Assembly (NCBI RefSeq): GCF_033547155.1
Contig: NZ_CP137892.1
Location: 1,984,001 to 2,048,000 of the forward strand
Source: Pseudomonas benzenivorans
GTDB taxonomy: Bacteria > Pseudomonadota > Gammaproteobacteria > Pseudomonadales > Pseudomonadaceae
Length of the DNA stretch: 64,000 bases
Reading direction: 5' to 3'
Shown here: positions 49,119-58,312 of the stretch, piece after piece
How positions within the stretch are numbered: the first letter of the stretch is position 1
How the letters are laid out: each line of letters opens with the position of its first letter
Made by a program: the position numbers and the translations under genes
The notes under the pieces: generated by a model
Databases searched by the model: none
Told to the model about the DNA's origin: nothing
The model's input: only the letters and a program-made list of their open reading frames with translations

Positions 49119-50468
49119 TTACAGGAAGGCGAACTTGGCGATAAAGATGATGCACAGCACGTAGAGGCTGACGGAGACCTTGTCGCGCTGGCCGGTCAGC
49201 AGCTTCAGCGTGGCATAGGTCAGGAAGCCCAGGGCGATGCCGTTGGCGATGGAGAAGGTCAGCGGCATCATCACCACGGTGACGATGGCCGGGATGGTGT
49301 CGGTCAGGTCCTCCCAGTCGATATGGGCCATGCCGCTCATCATCAGCATCGCCACATAGATCAGCGCGCCGGCGGTGGCATAGGCCGGAATCATGCCGGC
49401 CAGGGGGGCGAAGAACATCGCGGCGAGGAACAGCAGGCCGACGGTGACGGCGGTGAGACCGGTACGGCCGCCGGCGGCGACGCCCGAGGCGCTTTCCACA
49501 TAGCTGGTCACCGGCGGGCAGCCGACCATGGCGCCGATCACGCTGGAGGTGCTGTCGGCCTTGAGGGCCCTGGACAGGTTCTGAATCTTGCCGTCCTCGT
49601 CCACCAGGTTGGCGCGGTGGGCGACCCCCATCAGGGTGCCGGCGGTGTCGAACATGTTCACGAAGAGGAAGGCCAGGATCACGCTGACCATGGCCACATT
49701 GAAGGCGCCGGCGATGTCCATGGCCAGGAAGGTCGGCGCCAGGCTCGGCGGCATCGACACCAGGCCGTTGTACTCGACCAGGCCCAGGGCCCAGCCCAGG
49801 GCGGTGACGCCGAGCATGCTGAAGAGAATGGCGCCGAACACGTTGCGGTGGCTGAGCACGGCGATCAGCAGGAAGCACGCGGCGGCCAGCAGGGCCGAGG
49901 GCTCGCCGAAGGAACCCATGGTCAGCAGGGTGGCGGGGCTGTCGACCACTATGCCGGCGGTCTTCAGGCCGATCAGGCCGAGGAACAGACCGACCCCGGC
50001 GCCCATGGCGAAGCGCAGGCTCATGGGAATGCTGTTGAGCAGCCACTCGCGGATGCGCGACAGGCTCATGATCATGAACAGGATGCCGGAGATGAACACC
50101 GCGCCCAGGGCGATCTGCCAGCTGTAGCCCATCTCGCCGACCACCGTGTAGGTGAAGAAGGCGTTCAGGCCCATGCCCGGCGCCAGGCCCACCGGCCAGT
50201 TGGCGTACAGGCCCATGAGGAAGCAGCCGAGGGCGGCGCCAATGCAGGTGGCGACGAAGGCGGCGCCGTGATCGACGCCGGCGCCGGCCATGATGTTGGG
50301 GTTGACGAAGATGATGTAGGCCATGGTGACGAAGGTCGTCAGGCCGGCCAGCAGTTCGGTTTTGATGGTGGTGCGGTGCTCGGTCAGCTTGAAGAAGCGG
50401 TCGAGTAAGCCGGCTTTCGCCAGGCCTTGGGCGTGAGTCGCAAGTTGTTCTTGTTTAGCGCTTTCCAC
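49119..50468 (-). CDS. AzgA-type guanine/hypoxanthine/adenine permease
   Basis: 449 residues, about twelve membrane segments. The AzgA/PbuG signature GLAPGMGLNAFFTYTVV is near residue 93, and MFDTAGTLMGVAHRANL and GCPPVTSYVESASGVAAGGRTGL follow. This subgroup of the NCS2-like superfamily imports guanine, hypoxanthine or adenine with protons. It supplies substrate to guanine deaminase and xanthine dehydrogenase encoded next. Its promoter region carries both regulon operators. Confidence 0.93.
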   Translation of the reverse strand: MESAKQEQLATHAQGLAKAGLLDRFFKLTEHRTTIKTELLAGLTTFVTMAYIIFVNPNIMAGAGVDHGAAFVATCIGAALGCFLMGLYANWPVGLAPGMGLNAFFTYTVVGEMGYSWQIALGAVFISGILFMIMSLSRIREWLLNSIPMSLRFAMGAGVGLFLGLIGLKTAGIVVDSPATLLTMGSFGEPSALLAAACFLLIAVLSHRNVFGAILFSMLGVTALGWALGLVEYNGLVSMPPSLAPTFLAMDIAGAFNVAMVSVILAFLFVNMFDTAGTLMGVAHRANLVDEDGKIQNLSRALKADSTSSVIGAMVGCPPVTSYVESASGVAAGGRTGLTAVTVGLLFLAAMFFAPLAGMIPAYATAGALIYVAMLMMSGMAHIDWEDLTDTIPAIVTVVMMPLTFSIANGIALGFLTYATLKLLTGQRDKVSVSLYVLCIIFIAKFAFL

Positions 50469-50577
50469 AGCGGGTACTCCTCATATCTCTTGTTGTGTAC
50501 CACCCAGAGTCATGGGCGCGACAGGCTTCGACTCTCTGAGGCAGGTGGTGCGTTTGGGGCGCTTGCTGGCTTAGTTG

Positions 50578-50593
50578 TTGACCGAGCGGTCAG
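50578..50593. promoter_or_regulatory. RutR-type operator (azgA-like gene)
   Basis: TTGACC-GAGC-GGTCAG, one base off a perfect palindrome and close to the RutR consensus. It lies 110 bases upstream of the permease start. Confidence 0.65.
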
Positions 50594-50619
50594 AAAGTCG
50601 CCCAGTCGCGATTATGCTG

Positions 50620-50629
50620 TTGTATACAA
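50620..50629. promoter_or_regulatory. GntR-type operator (azgA-like gene)
   Basis: Perfect TTGTATACAA, 27 bases from the RutR-type box. Confidence 0.65.
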
Positions 50630-50967
50630 AAAAAGCAAATAATGTTTTCTGTGATGTGTCTGGCCTGCTCGATGCGCGATTGAGGAAAAAAGTGTTTGGT
50701 TTGTGTGTTCGGGGAAGGTGGGCTACTGAACAAAAAAATCAACAAAATCAGATTTTTGGGAGATTTACAGGGGGTGGAGAGGGCGAGGGCAGGGCGCTCC
50801 ACGAGGTCTCCTCGGCGCATCGGCTAGGGATTCGAGACTGGGTTTATGAGTAAGAAGGGGCGTCTCTTATAAGAAATGGATTTAGCGAGTCCGCCGTGTG
50901 CGGCCCGCCATGGGCACCGTCGAGGATTGTGGTGCAGGGTTGAAGGGCAGTGTTCGGGTTGGTTGAA

Positions 50968-50977
50968 TTGTGTACAA
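50968..50977. promoter_or_regulatory. GntR-type operator (autoregulatory)
   Basis: TTGTGTACAA in front of the GntR gene, the same word as the hiuH-side site at 45573. Confidence 0.6.
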
Positions 50978-51084
50978 TGGTTCGATGTTTTCTGTGATTC
51001 GTGCCGTCGACGGCTTGCCAGGTACGGGGTGAATCGCAGTAGAGTTCCCTGGTACCAGGCCGCCCTCTTTAGATACGAGCCAGA

Positions 51085-51852
51085 ATGAACGAACAATTGC
51101 AGCCCCTTAAGAAGCAGCCGCGCACCGGCAAGAGCAGCCGTAGCGGGACTCAGGACGATGTCGTCTATGCCCATATCTTCGATGCCATCCTCGAACAACG
51201 CCTGGCGCCCGGCACCAAGCTGAGCGAAGAGGCCCTGGGCGAGATCTTCGGCGTCAGCCGCACCATCATCCGCCGCGCCTTGTCGCGCCTGGCCCACGAG
51301 GGCGTGGTGCTGCTACGGCCGAACCGCGGCGCGGTGGTGGCCAGCCCCAGCGTCGAGGAGGCCCGGCAGATCTTCTATGCGCGGCGCATGGTCGAGCGGG
51401 CCATCACCGAGCTGGCGGTGGAGCACGCCACCGCCGAGCAGCTGGCCGAGTTGCGCCAGATGGTCGAGGACGAGCATGCGAGCTTCGCCCGGGGCGATCG
51501 CGGCGCCGGCATTCGCCTGTCCGGCGAGTTCCACCTGAAACTGGCCGAGGCGGCGCGGAATGCGCCGCTGATCAGCTTCCAGCGCAGCCTGGTGTCGCAG
51601 ACCTCGCTGATCATCGCCCAGTACGAAAGCGGCAGCCGCTCGCACTGCTCCTACGACGAGCACAATCAGCTGATCGATGCCATCGAGGCGCGTGACGCCG
51701 CCCGGGCGGTGAGCCTGATGATGCATCACATGGACCATATCGACAGCAAGCTCAACCTGGACGAGGAGAGCGCCTCGGACGATCTGCACGCGGTGTTCTC
51801 CCACGTGCTGCAGACCAAGAAGAAACCGGGCCGCAACGGCGCCAATCGCTGA
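51085..51852 (+). CDS. GntR-family (FCD domain) regulator of purine catabolism
   Basis: 255 residues. The winged helix-turn-helix is KLSEEALGEIFGVSRTIIRRALSRLAHEGVV; the C-terminal FCD helical domain has RRMVERAITELAVEHA and the metal-binding histidine positions EFHLKLAE and YDEHNQLIDAI. FCD regulators generally bind pseudo-palindromes of the T-TGT-N-ACA-A type and release on binding a small acid. The repeated TTGTATACAA operators fit this class, and one lies at this gene's own promoter. The likely effector is a late purine intermediate such as urate, allantoin or allantoate, but the sequence does not show which. Confidence 0.9.
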   Translation: MNEQLQPLKKQPRTGKSSRSGTQDDVVYAHIFDAILEQRLAPGTKLSEEALGEIFGVSRTIIRRALSRLAHEGVVLLRPNRGAVVASPSVEEARQIFYARRMVERAITELAVEHATAEQLAELRQMVEDEHASFARGDRGAGIRLSGEFHLKLAEAARNAPLISFQRSLVSQTSLIIAQYESGSRSHCSYDEHNQLIDAIEARDAARAVSLMMHHMDHIDSKLNLDEESASDDLHAVFSHVLQTKKKPGRNGANR

Positions 51853-51867
51853 GCGAGATTCGCCATA

Positions 51868-51899
51868 AAGCCCCGCGGCTTGCGCCGCGGGGCTTTTTT
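51868..51899. terminator. Bidirectional terminator between the GntR and guanine deaminase genes
   Basis: AAGCCCCGCGGC / GCCGCGGGGCTT with a four-base loop; T6 follows on the plus strand. Confidence 0.92.
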
Positions 51900-51933
51900 C
51901 ATGGTCGCGGTTCGGCGGGGCGTGCGAATGGGC

Positions 51934-53238
51934 TCAGTCGCGGCGGTGCACCGACTGCCCGGCGGCGTAGGTCTCCTTCACCGCGCGATCGTCGCCGAGC
52001 ATGGTGAGGGCGAACAGTTTCTCGGCCAGGGTCTTGGCCTGCTGCATGCGGTAGCTGATCAGCGGGGTGGCGTTGTAGTCCAGCACCACGAAGTCGGCGT
52101 CCTTGCCGCTGGCGAAGTTGCCGATCTTGTCGTCCAGGTACAGCGCGTTGGCGCCGCCCAGAGTGGCCAGATACAGCGACTTGAAGGGGTCGAGCTTCTT
52201 GCCCTGCAGCTGCATGACCTTGTAGGCCTCGTTCAGCGACTGCAACTGGCTGAAGCTGGTGCCGGCGCCGACGTCGGTGCCCAGGCCGACCCGCACGCCG
52301 TGCGCCTCCAGCTTGTTCAGGTCGAACAGGCCGCTGCCGAGGAACAGGTTGGAGGTGGGGCAGAAGGCCACGGCCGAACCGGTCTCGGCCAGGCGTCGGC
52401 ACTCCTCGTCACACAGGTGTACGCCGTGGGCGAACACCGAGCGGGCACCGATCAGTCGATGGTGGTCGTAGACGTCCAGGTAACCCTGACGCTCGGGGAA
52501 GAGCGCCTTCACCCACTCGATCTCCTTGCGGTTCTCGGACAGGTGGGTGTGCATGTACAGGTCCGGGTACTCGTTGAAGAGCTTGCCGGCCAGCGCCAGC
52601 TGTTCCGGCGTGCTGGTGGGGGCGAAACGCGGGGTCACCGCATAGTGCAGGCGGCCCTTGCCGTGCCAGCGCTCGATCAGCTCCTTGCTGTCGGCGTAGC
52701 CGGACTCCGGCGTATCGGTCAGGTAGTCCGGGGCGTTGCGGTCCATCAGCACCTTGCCGGCGATCATCCGCAGGTTCAGCGCCTGGGCCGCCTCGAAGAA
52801 GGCATCCACCGACTGCTTGTGCACGCTGCCGAACACCAGGGCGGTGGTGGTGCCGTTGCGCAGCAGCTCCTTGAGGAAGATGCCGGCCACATCGCCGGCA
52901 TGGGCCTTGTCGGCGAACTGGCGCTCGGTGGGGAAGGTGTAGGTGTTCAGCCAGTCCAGCAGCTGTTCGCCGTAGGAGGCGATCATGCCGGTCTGCGGGT
53001 AATGGATGTGGGTGTCGATGAAGCCGGGGGTGATCAGGGCGTCGCGGTATTCGACGACCTCCACATCCTTGAGCGTGGGCAGCAGCTCGGCGGCATGACC
53101 GACCCGGGCGATGTGCCCATCCTCGACCAGCAGCAGGCCATCCTCGAAGTACTCATAGGATTGCTCGACCCCGACCACGGCGGGGTCGGCGAGGCTGTGC
53201 AGGATGGCGGCGCGGTAGGCTTTCAGGTGGCTGGACAT
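51934..53238 (-). CDS. guaD: Guanine deaminase
   Basis: 434 residues of the amidohydrolase superfamily. Metal ligands are visible: the H-x-H in FIDTHIHYPQTG near residue 70, His in MHTHLSEN near residue 235, FAHGVHL near residue 272 and Asp in GLGTDVGAGTSFS near residue 325. It deaminates guanine to xanthine. It is the last gene of the xdhA-xdhB-xdhC-guaD operon, 72 bases after xdhC. Confidence 0.95.
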   Translation of the reverse strand: MSSHLKAYRAAILHSLADPAVVGVEQSYEYFEDGLLLVEDGHIARVGHAAELLPTLKDVEVVEYRDALITPGFIDTHIHYPQTGMIASYGEQLLDWLNTYTFPTERQFADKAHAGDVAGIFLKELLRNGTTTALVFGSVHKQSVDAFFEAAQALNLRMIAGKVLMDRNAPDYLTDTPESGYADSKELIERWHGKGRLHYAVTPRFAPTSTPEQLALAGKLFNEYPDLYMHTHLSENRKEIEWVKALFPERQGYLDVYDHHRLIGARSVFAHGVHLCDEECRRLAETGSAVAFCPTSNLFLGSGLFDLNKLEAHGVRVGLGTDVGAGTSFSQLQSLNEAYKVMQLQGKKLDPFKSLYLATLGGANALYLDDKIGNFASGKDADFVVLDYNATPLISYRMQQAKTLAEKLFALTMLGDDRAVKETYAAGQSVHRRD

Positions 53239-53310
53239 CTGATACGTCTCGATCTCGGTTGGGTCGGGGCGTCTGCGCCCCTGGCTAAGGTGATGTTGGC
53301 GGCGTACCGC

Positions 53311-54147
53311 CTAGGATTGGGCGCGGCGCGAGCTGGGCAGCAGCTTGGCGATGCTCGGCTGGCCTTTCTTCACGTCCTGACCGAAGGCGGCGTTGTAGGT
53401 GGCGATCACCTCGCCGGCGATGGACACGGCGATCTCCACCGGCAGCTTGCCTTTCACCTCGGCCAGGCCCATGGGGCAGCGCATGCGGGCCATCGTCTCG
53501 GGGGCGAAGCCGCGCTCGCGCAGGCGGTGTTCGAACTTGACGCGCTTGGTCTGCGAGCCGATCAGGCCGTAGTAGGCGAAATCGTTACGCTTGAGGATGG
53601 CGGCGGTCAGCTCCAGGTCGAGCTGGTGATTGTGGGTCATGACGATGTAGTAGCTGCCGGCCGGCATGCTATCGACCTCGTCGACCACCTCGTCGTTGAC
53701 CACCTTGTCCACCCCGGCGGGAAGCTGTGCGGGGAATTCGTTTTCCCGCGAATCGATCCAGCGTACCTTGCACGGCAGGCTGGCGAGCAGCGGCACCAGG
53801 GCGCGGCCGACATGGCCGGCGCCGAACACGGCGATCTGCGCCTGGGGCTGGCCCATGGGCTCGAACAGCAGCACGGTGGCGCCACCGCAGCACTGGCCGA
53901 GGCTGGCGCCGAGGCTGAAACGCTCCAGGCGGGTGTCCTGGCTGCGGCTCTCGAGCATCTCGCGGGCCAGTTGCATGGCCTTGTATTCCAGGTGGCCGCC
54001 GCCGATGGTCTCGAAGATGCGCTCGGCGGTGACCACCATCTTCGAGCCGGCGTTGCGCGGTGTCGAGCCGCGCTCCTCGATGATGGTCACCAGTACGCAG
54101 GGTTGCCCCTGCTGCTGCAGTTCGGCCAATGCGCTGATCCAGCTCAT
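53311..54147 (-). CDS. xdhC: Xanthine dehydrogenase accessory protein (Moco sulfuration/insertion)
   Basis: 278 residues. N-terminal XdhC/CoxI domain with TIIEERGSTPRNAGSKMVV, IGGGHLEYKAM and GASLGQCCGGATVLLFEP; then a Rossmann domain with VFGAGHVGRALV near residue 108. It binds molybdenum cofactor, promotes its sulfuration and delivers it to XdhB. Its start overlaps the small upstream frame by four bases. Confidence 0.95.
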   Translation of the reverse strand: MSWISALAELQQQGQPCVLVTIIEERGSTPRNAGSKMVVTAERIFETIGGGHLEYKAMQLAREMLESRSQDTRLERFSLGASLGQCCGGATVLLFEPMGQPQAQIAVFGAGHVGRALVPLLASLPCKVRWIDSRENEFPAQLPAGVDKVVNDEVVDEVDSMPAGSYYIVMTHNHQLDLELTAAILKRNDFAYYGLIGSQTKRVKFEHRLRERGFAPETMARMRCPMGLAEVKGKLPVEIAVSIAGEVIATYNAAFGQDVKKGQPSIAKLLPSSRRAQS

Positions 54148-54275
54148 TTGCTCAGCCTCCAGGTCGGCGGCGTCTGTCCCGGGCGCGGCAGGCGCCAGTT
54201 GCTCGGCGACGGGTCCAGAATCGGCACCGGCGTCGGGCGTGCGGGTCGGCTATTGGGTTCGGTGTGTTTTGTCAT
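54144..54275 (-). CDS. Possible small protein between xdhB and xdhC
   Basis: 43 residues, MTKHTEPNSRPARPTPVPIL..., rich in proline and without a fold I recognise. The only strong argument for coding is the ATGA overlap with xdhC (54144-54147), suggesting coupled translation. The ribosome site is weak (GGGTG twelve bases upstream). It could be a leader needed only for translating xdhC. Confidence 0.4.
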   Translation of the reverse strand: MTKHTEPNSRPARPTPVPILDPSPSNWRLPRPGQTPPTWRLSK

Positions 54276-54346
54276 TGTTTTACACCCGTTTCGTTCAGGT
54301 CGTGGAGCGGATGTCGCTTGGCCCATCCGCCCCACGAGAGTTGGCG

Positions 54347-56746
54347 TTATGCCGGCTCGGCCTCGCTAGCGGCGGCGGCTTTGGCCGTCTGCTGCAGCTT
54401 CCTCATCTGCTCCACGCCCCAGAGCACGCGCTCCGGGGTGGCCGGGGCGTCGATCAGCGGCTGTACCCGGTAGTCGGCCAGGCTGGCCACCGCGTCCTTG
54501 ATCGCACACCACACGGCGATGCCGAGCATGAATGGCGGCTCGCCCACGGCCTTGGAGTGGAACACCGTGTCTTCCGGATTCTTGCGGTTCTCCACCAGCT
54601 TGACCCGCAGGTCCAGGGGCATGTCGGCGATGGCCGGGATCTTGTAGCTGGCCGGGCCATTGGTCATCAGCTTGCCCCTGGCGTTCCACACCAGCTCTTC
54701 CATGGTCAGCCAGCCCATGCCCTGGACGAAGGCGCCCTCGACCTGGCCGATGTCGATGGCCGGGTTCAGCGAGGCGCCGACGTCGTGCAGGATGTCGGTG
54801 CGCAGCATCTTGTATTCGCCGGTCAGGGTGTCGACCAGCACCTCGGCGCAGGCGGCGCCGTAGGCGAAGTAGTAGAAGGGCCGGCCGGCGGCCTTGTCGC
54901 GGTCGTAGTAGATCTTCGGCGTGCGGTAGAAGCCGGTGCTGGAGAGCGAGACCTGGGCGAAGTAGGCCTTCTGGATCAGCTCCTCGAACGACAGGTACTG
55001 GTCGCGCACCCGCACCTGGCCGTTGCGGAATTCCACGTCTTCCGGGGTGACCTTGTACTCGCGCACCAGGAAGTCCACCAGGCGCTGCTTGATGGTCTCG
55101 GCGGCGTTCTGCGCGGCCTTGCCGTTGAGGTCGGCGCCGCTGGAGGCCGCGGTCGGCGAGGTGTTGGGCACCTTGTCGGTGTTGGTCGCGGTGATCTGGA
55201 TGCGCGAGATATCGACCTGGAACACCTCGGCGACCACCTGGGCGACCTTGGTGTTGAGGCCCTGGCCCATCTCGGTGCCGCCGTGGTTCAAATGGATGCT
55301 GCCGTCGGTGTAGACATGGATCAGCGCGCCGGCCTGGTTGAGGAAGGTGGCGGTGAAGCTGATGCCGAATTTCACCGGGGTCAGCGCCAGGCCCTTCTTC
55401 AATACCGGGCTGTTTGCGTTGAAGGCGCGGATGGCTTCGCGGCGCTGGGCATACTCGGCGCTGGCCTCCAGTTCGGCGGTCATCTCGGCGAGCATGTTGT
55501 GCTCGACGGTCTGGTGGTAGTGGGTGACGTTGCGCTCCTCCTTGCCGTAGTAGTTGCGCTTGCGTACCTCCAGCGGGTCCTTGCCGAGCGTGCGGGCGAC
55601 GTGGTCCATCACCTGCTCGATGGCGACCATGCCCTGGGGGCCGCCGAAGCCGCGGTAGGCGGTGTTGGAGGCGGTGTTGGTCTTGCAGCGATGGCCGTTG
55701 ATGGTGGCGTTGCCGAGGAAGTAGGCGTTGTCGGAGTGGAACATCGCGCGGTCGACGATGGAACCGGACAGGTCCGGCGAATAGCCGCAATTGCCGGCCA
55801 GCTCCATCTGGATGCCGTGCAGCAGGCCGTCGTCGTCGAAGCCCACGTCGTACTCGACATAGAAGGGGTGGCGCTTGCCGGTGATGCTCATGTCTTCCAT
55901 GCGCGGCAGGCGCATCTTGGTCGGCCGCCCGGTGAGGTGGGCGATCACCGCACAGAGGCAGGCCGGACCGGCGGCCTGAGTTTCCTTGCCGCCGAAGCCG
56001 CCGCCCATGCGGCGCATGTCGATGACGATCTTGTGCATGGGCACGCCGAGCACCTCGGCGACCAGTTTCTGCACTTCGGTGGCGTTCTGCGTCGAGGTGT
56101 AGACGATCATGCCGCCATCTTCGGTAGGCATCACCGAGGAGATCTGCGTCTCCAGGTAGAAGTGCTCCTGACCGCCGATATGCAGCTTGCCCTGCAGGCG
56201 GTGCGGTGCGCTGCTCAGGGCCGCGGCGGAGTCGCCGATGCGGTGCTGGTGGCTGTCCAGCACGAAATGCTTCTTGCGCAGCGCTTCTTCCACGTCGAGC
56301 ACCGGCTCCAGGTCCTCGTACTCGACGATGGCCGCCATGGCCGCCTTGCGTGCGGTCTCCAGGCTGTCGGCGCCGACCGCGAGCACCACCTGGCCAACGT
56401 ATTCGACCTTGCCGTCGGCCAGCAGCGGGTCGCCGGCCACCACCGGGCCGATGTCCAGCTGGCCGGGCACGTCCTGGGCGGTGATGGCGATGGCCACCCC
56501 GGGAATCGCGTAGCAGGGGCTGGTGTCGATCCTGACGATGCGCGCGTGGGCGCGGTCGCTCATGCGCGCATAGACATGCAACTGGTTGGGGAATTCCAGA
56601 CGGTCGTCGACGTAGACCGCCTCGCCGGACACGTGCTTCTCGGCGCTCTCGTGCTTGACGCTGCGGCCGACCCCGGTGGTGATGCCGGCGCGGAACAGTT
56701 CGGCCAGCTCGGCCTGGGTCTTCGGGGTAGTGTGATGGTTAGACAT
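54347..56746 (-). CDS. xdhB: Xanthine dehydrogenase, molybdenum-binding subunit
   Basis: 799 residues. Family segments: TGVGRSVKHESAEKHVSGEAVYVDD at the N-terminus, RMGGGFGGKETQ near residue 250, AYRGFGGPQGM near residue 363 (substrate arginine), NHGGTEMGQGLNTK near residue 478 and KAVGEPPFMLGIAV with the catalytic glutamate near residue 745. It oxidises hypoxanthine to xanthine and xanthine to urate. The start overlaps the xdhA end by eight bases. Confidence 0.97.
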   Translation of the reverse strand: MSNHHTTPKTQAELAELFRAGITTGVGRSVKHESAEKHVSGEAVYVDDRLEFPNQLHVYARMSDRAHARIVRIDTSPCYAIPGVAIAITAQDVPGQLDIGPVVAGDPLLADGKVEYVGQVVLAVGADSLETARKAAMAAIVEYEDLEPVLDVEEALRKKHFVLDSHQHRIGDSAAALSSAPHRLQGKLHIGGQEHFYLETQISSVMPTEDGGMIVYTSTQNATEVQKLVAEVLGVPMHKIVIDMRRMGGGFGGKETQAAGPACLCAVIAHLTGRPTKMRLPRMEDMSITGKRHPFYVEYDVGFDDDGLLHGIQMELAGNCGYSPDLSGSIVDRAMFHSDNAYFLGNATINGHRCKTNTASNTAYRGFGGPQGMVAIEQVMDHVARTLGKDPLEVRKRNYYGKEERNVTHYHQTVEHNMLAEMTAELEASAEYAQRREAIRAFNANSPVLKKGLALTPVKFGISFTATFLNQAGALIHVYTDGSIHLNHGGTEMGQGLNTKVAQVVAEVFQVDISRIQITATNTDKVPNTSPTAASSGADLNGKAAQNAAETIKQRLVDFLVREYKVTPEDVEFRNGQVRVRDQYLSFEELIQKAYFAQVSLSSTGFYRTPKIYYDRDKAAGRPFYYFAYGAACAEVLVDTLTGEYKMLRTDILHDVGASLNPAIDIGQVEGAFVQGMGWLTMEELVWNARGKLMTNGPASYKIPAIADMPLDLRVKLVENRKNPEDTVFHSKAVGEPPFMLGIAVWCAIKDAVASLADYRVQPLIDAPATPERVLWGVEQMRKLQQTAKAAAASEAEPA

Positions 56747-58178
56747 AGGCGGTCACCCGGGTTTCGACTTCGGGAGCGTTGAGCTCGAGGAAGAATTTGC
56801 GCAACAGGTTCTGCGCGGTGAGCAGGCGATATTCCTTGCTGGCGCGGAAGTCGCTGAGCGGGGTGAAGTCCTCGGCCAGGGCGGTGCAGGCGCGCTCGAT
56901 GACCTCTGGATACCAGCCGGCGCCGACCAGCGCGGCCTCGCAGGCGGCGGCACGCTTGGGGATGGCGGCCATGCCGCCGAAGGCGATGCGGGCTTCGCGC
57001 ACCACACCGTCCTCGATCACCAGGTTGAAGGCGGCGCAGACGGCGGAGATATCGTCGTCCAGGCGCTTGGACACCTTGTAGGCGCGGAACGCCTGGTTGG
57101 CCCGGGCGCGCGGCACGACGATCTTCTCGATAAACTCGGCTTCCTCGCGGGCGGTGACCTTGTAGTCGAGGAAGTAGTCCTCCAGGGCCAGGGTGCGGGT
57201 GCTGTTGCCCTTGCGCAGGACGATCTGTGCGCCCAGGGCGATCAGCAGCGGCGGGGCGTCGCCGATGGGCGAGGCGTTGCCGATATTGCCGCCCAGGGTG
57301 CCCTGGTTGCGGATCTGCAGCGAGGCGAAGCGGTGCAACAGCTCGCCGAAGTCCGGGTACTCCTTGGCCAGGGCGGCGTAGCAGTCGGACAGGGCGGTAG
57401 CGGCGCCGATCTCGATGCTGTCGGCGGTCACGTCCACCCGTTTCATCGACTCGATATGACCGACGTAGATCATCACCGGCAGTTCGCGATGGAACTGGGT
57501 GACTTCCAGGGCCAGGTCGGTGCCACCGGCGAGCAGGCGTGCCTGCGGGTTGGCGGCGTAGAGGTCGGCCAGATCGGCGACGGTCAGCGGCAGCAGGCAA
57601 CGCTTGTCGCCACTGTTCAGCTCGGCGGTCTCGCGCGGGGCGATGGCCTTCAGTTGGGCCACGGTCTCGGCCTCGAAGGCGTCGAACTGGTCGGGTTGCT
57701 TCTGGCAGCAGGCCTGTTCGGCGGCGTCGATGATCGGCCGGTAGCCGGTGCAGCGGCACAGGTTGCCGGCCAGGGCTTCGAGGGTCTGCCCCTTGTCGAA
57801 GCCGGTGGAATTCTTCTGCAGGGCGAACAGCGACATGACGAAACCGGGGGTGCAGAAGCCGCATTGCGAGCCATGGCAGTCGACCATGGCCTGTTGCACG
57901 CTGTGCAGCCTGCCCTGGTGCTTGAGGTCTTCGACGGTGATCAGCTGCTTGCCGTGCAGGCTGGAGACGAAGGTCAGGCAGGAGTTCAGGGTGCGGTAGC
58001 GGATGCGTTCGCCGTCCAGTTCGCCGACCACCACGGTGCAGGCGCCGCAGTCGCCGGAGGCGCAACCTTCTTTGGTGCCGGGCTTGCCGAGGTGCTCGCG
58101 CAGGTAGTTGAGCACGGTGACATTAGGATCGAGTCGCTGCTCTGTGCGCAGCTCCCGGTTGAGTAAAAACTGGATCAA
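56739..58178 (-). CDS. xdhA: Xanthine dehydrogenase, FeS/FAD subunit
   Basis: 479 residues. Two [2Fe-2S] domains lie in the first ~165 residues: CASGDCGACTVV for the first and CGFCTPGFVMSL with CRCTGYRPI for the second. The FAD domain follows, with LLAGGTDLALEVT near residue 215 and TLGGNIGNASPIGDAPP near residue 295. It passes electrons from XdhB to NAD+. It opens the xdhA-xdhB-xdhC-guaD operon; two RutR-type boxes lie about 110-150 bases upstream. Confidence 0.97.
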   Translation of the reverse strand: MIQFLLNRELRTEQRLDPNVTVLNYLREHLGKPGTKEGCASGDCGACTVVVGELDGERIRYRTLNSCLTFVSSLHGKQLITVEDLKHQGRLHSVQQAMVDCHGSQCGFCTPGFVMSLFALQKNSTGFDKGQTLEALAGNLCRCTGYRPIIDAAEQACCQKQPDQFDAFEAETVAQLKAIAPRETAELNSGDKRCLLPLTVADLADLYAANPQARLLAGGTDLALEVTQFHRELPVMIYVGHIESMKRVDVTADSIEIGAATALSDCYAALAKEYPDFGELLHRFASLQIRNQGTLGGNIGNASPIGDAPPLLIALGAQIVLRKGNSTRTLALEDYFLDYKVTAREEAEFIEKIVVPRARANQAFRAYKVSKRLDDDISAVCAAFNLVIEDGVVREARIAFGGMAAIPKRAAACEAALVGAGWYPEVIERACTALAEDFTPLSDFRASKEYRLLTAQNLLRKFFLELNAPEVETRVTAYV

Positions 58179-58289
58179 GGACGACCTCCAGGCACTTTAT
58201 TGTTCTTTACGAGCGACTCGTAGCGGGCGGACGAATAACGGTTGCGCGGCATTTCCGCCCGTTCTGTCATGGGGCAAATCTAGAGTTTT

Positions 58290-58305
58290 CTGACTTTTGG
58301 GTCAA
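58290..58305. promoter_or_regulatory. RutR-type operator 1 (xdhA)
   Basis: CTGACT-TTTG-GGTCAA, identical in both half-sites to the gcl box at 32802. Confidence 0.65.
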
Positions 58306-58312
58306 CAAATAT

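Larger units (their letters stand above)
50469..51084. promoter_or_regulatory. 616-base divergent control region between the permease and GntR genes
   Basis: Noticeably A/T-richer than the surroundings, with no gene. It holds one RutR-type box (50578), a perfect GntR-type palindrome (50620) and a second GntR-type palindrome nearer the GntR gene (50968). The last lies about 115 bases before the GntR start. Confidence 0.7.
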
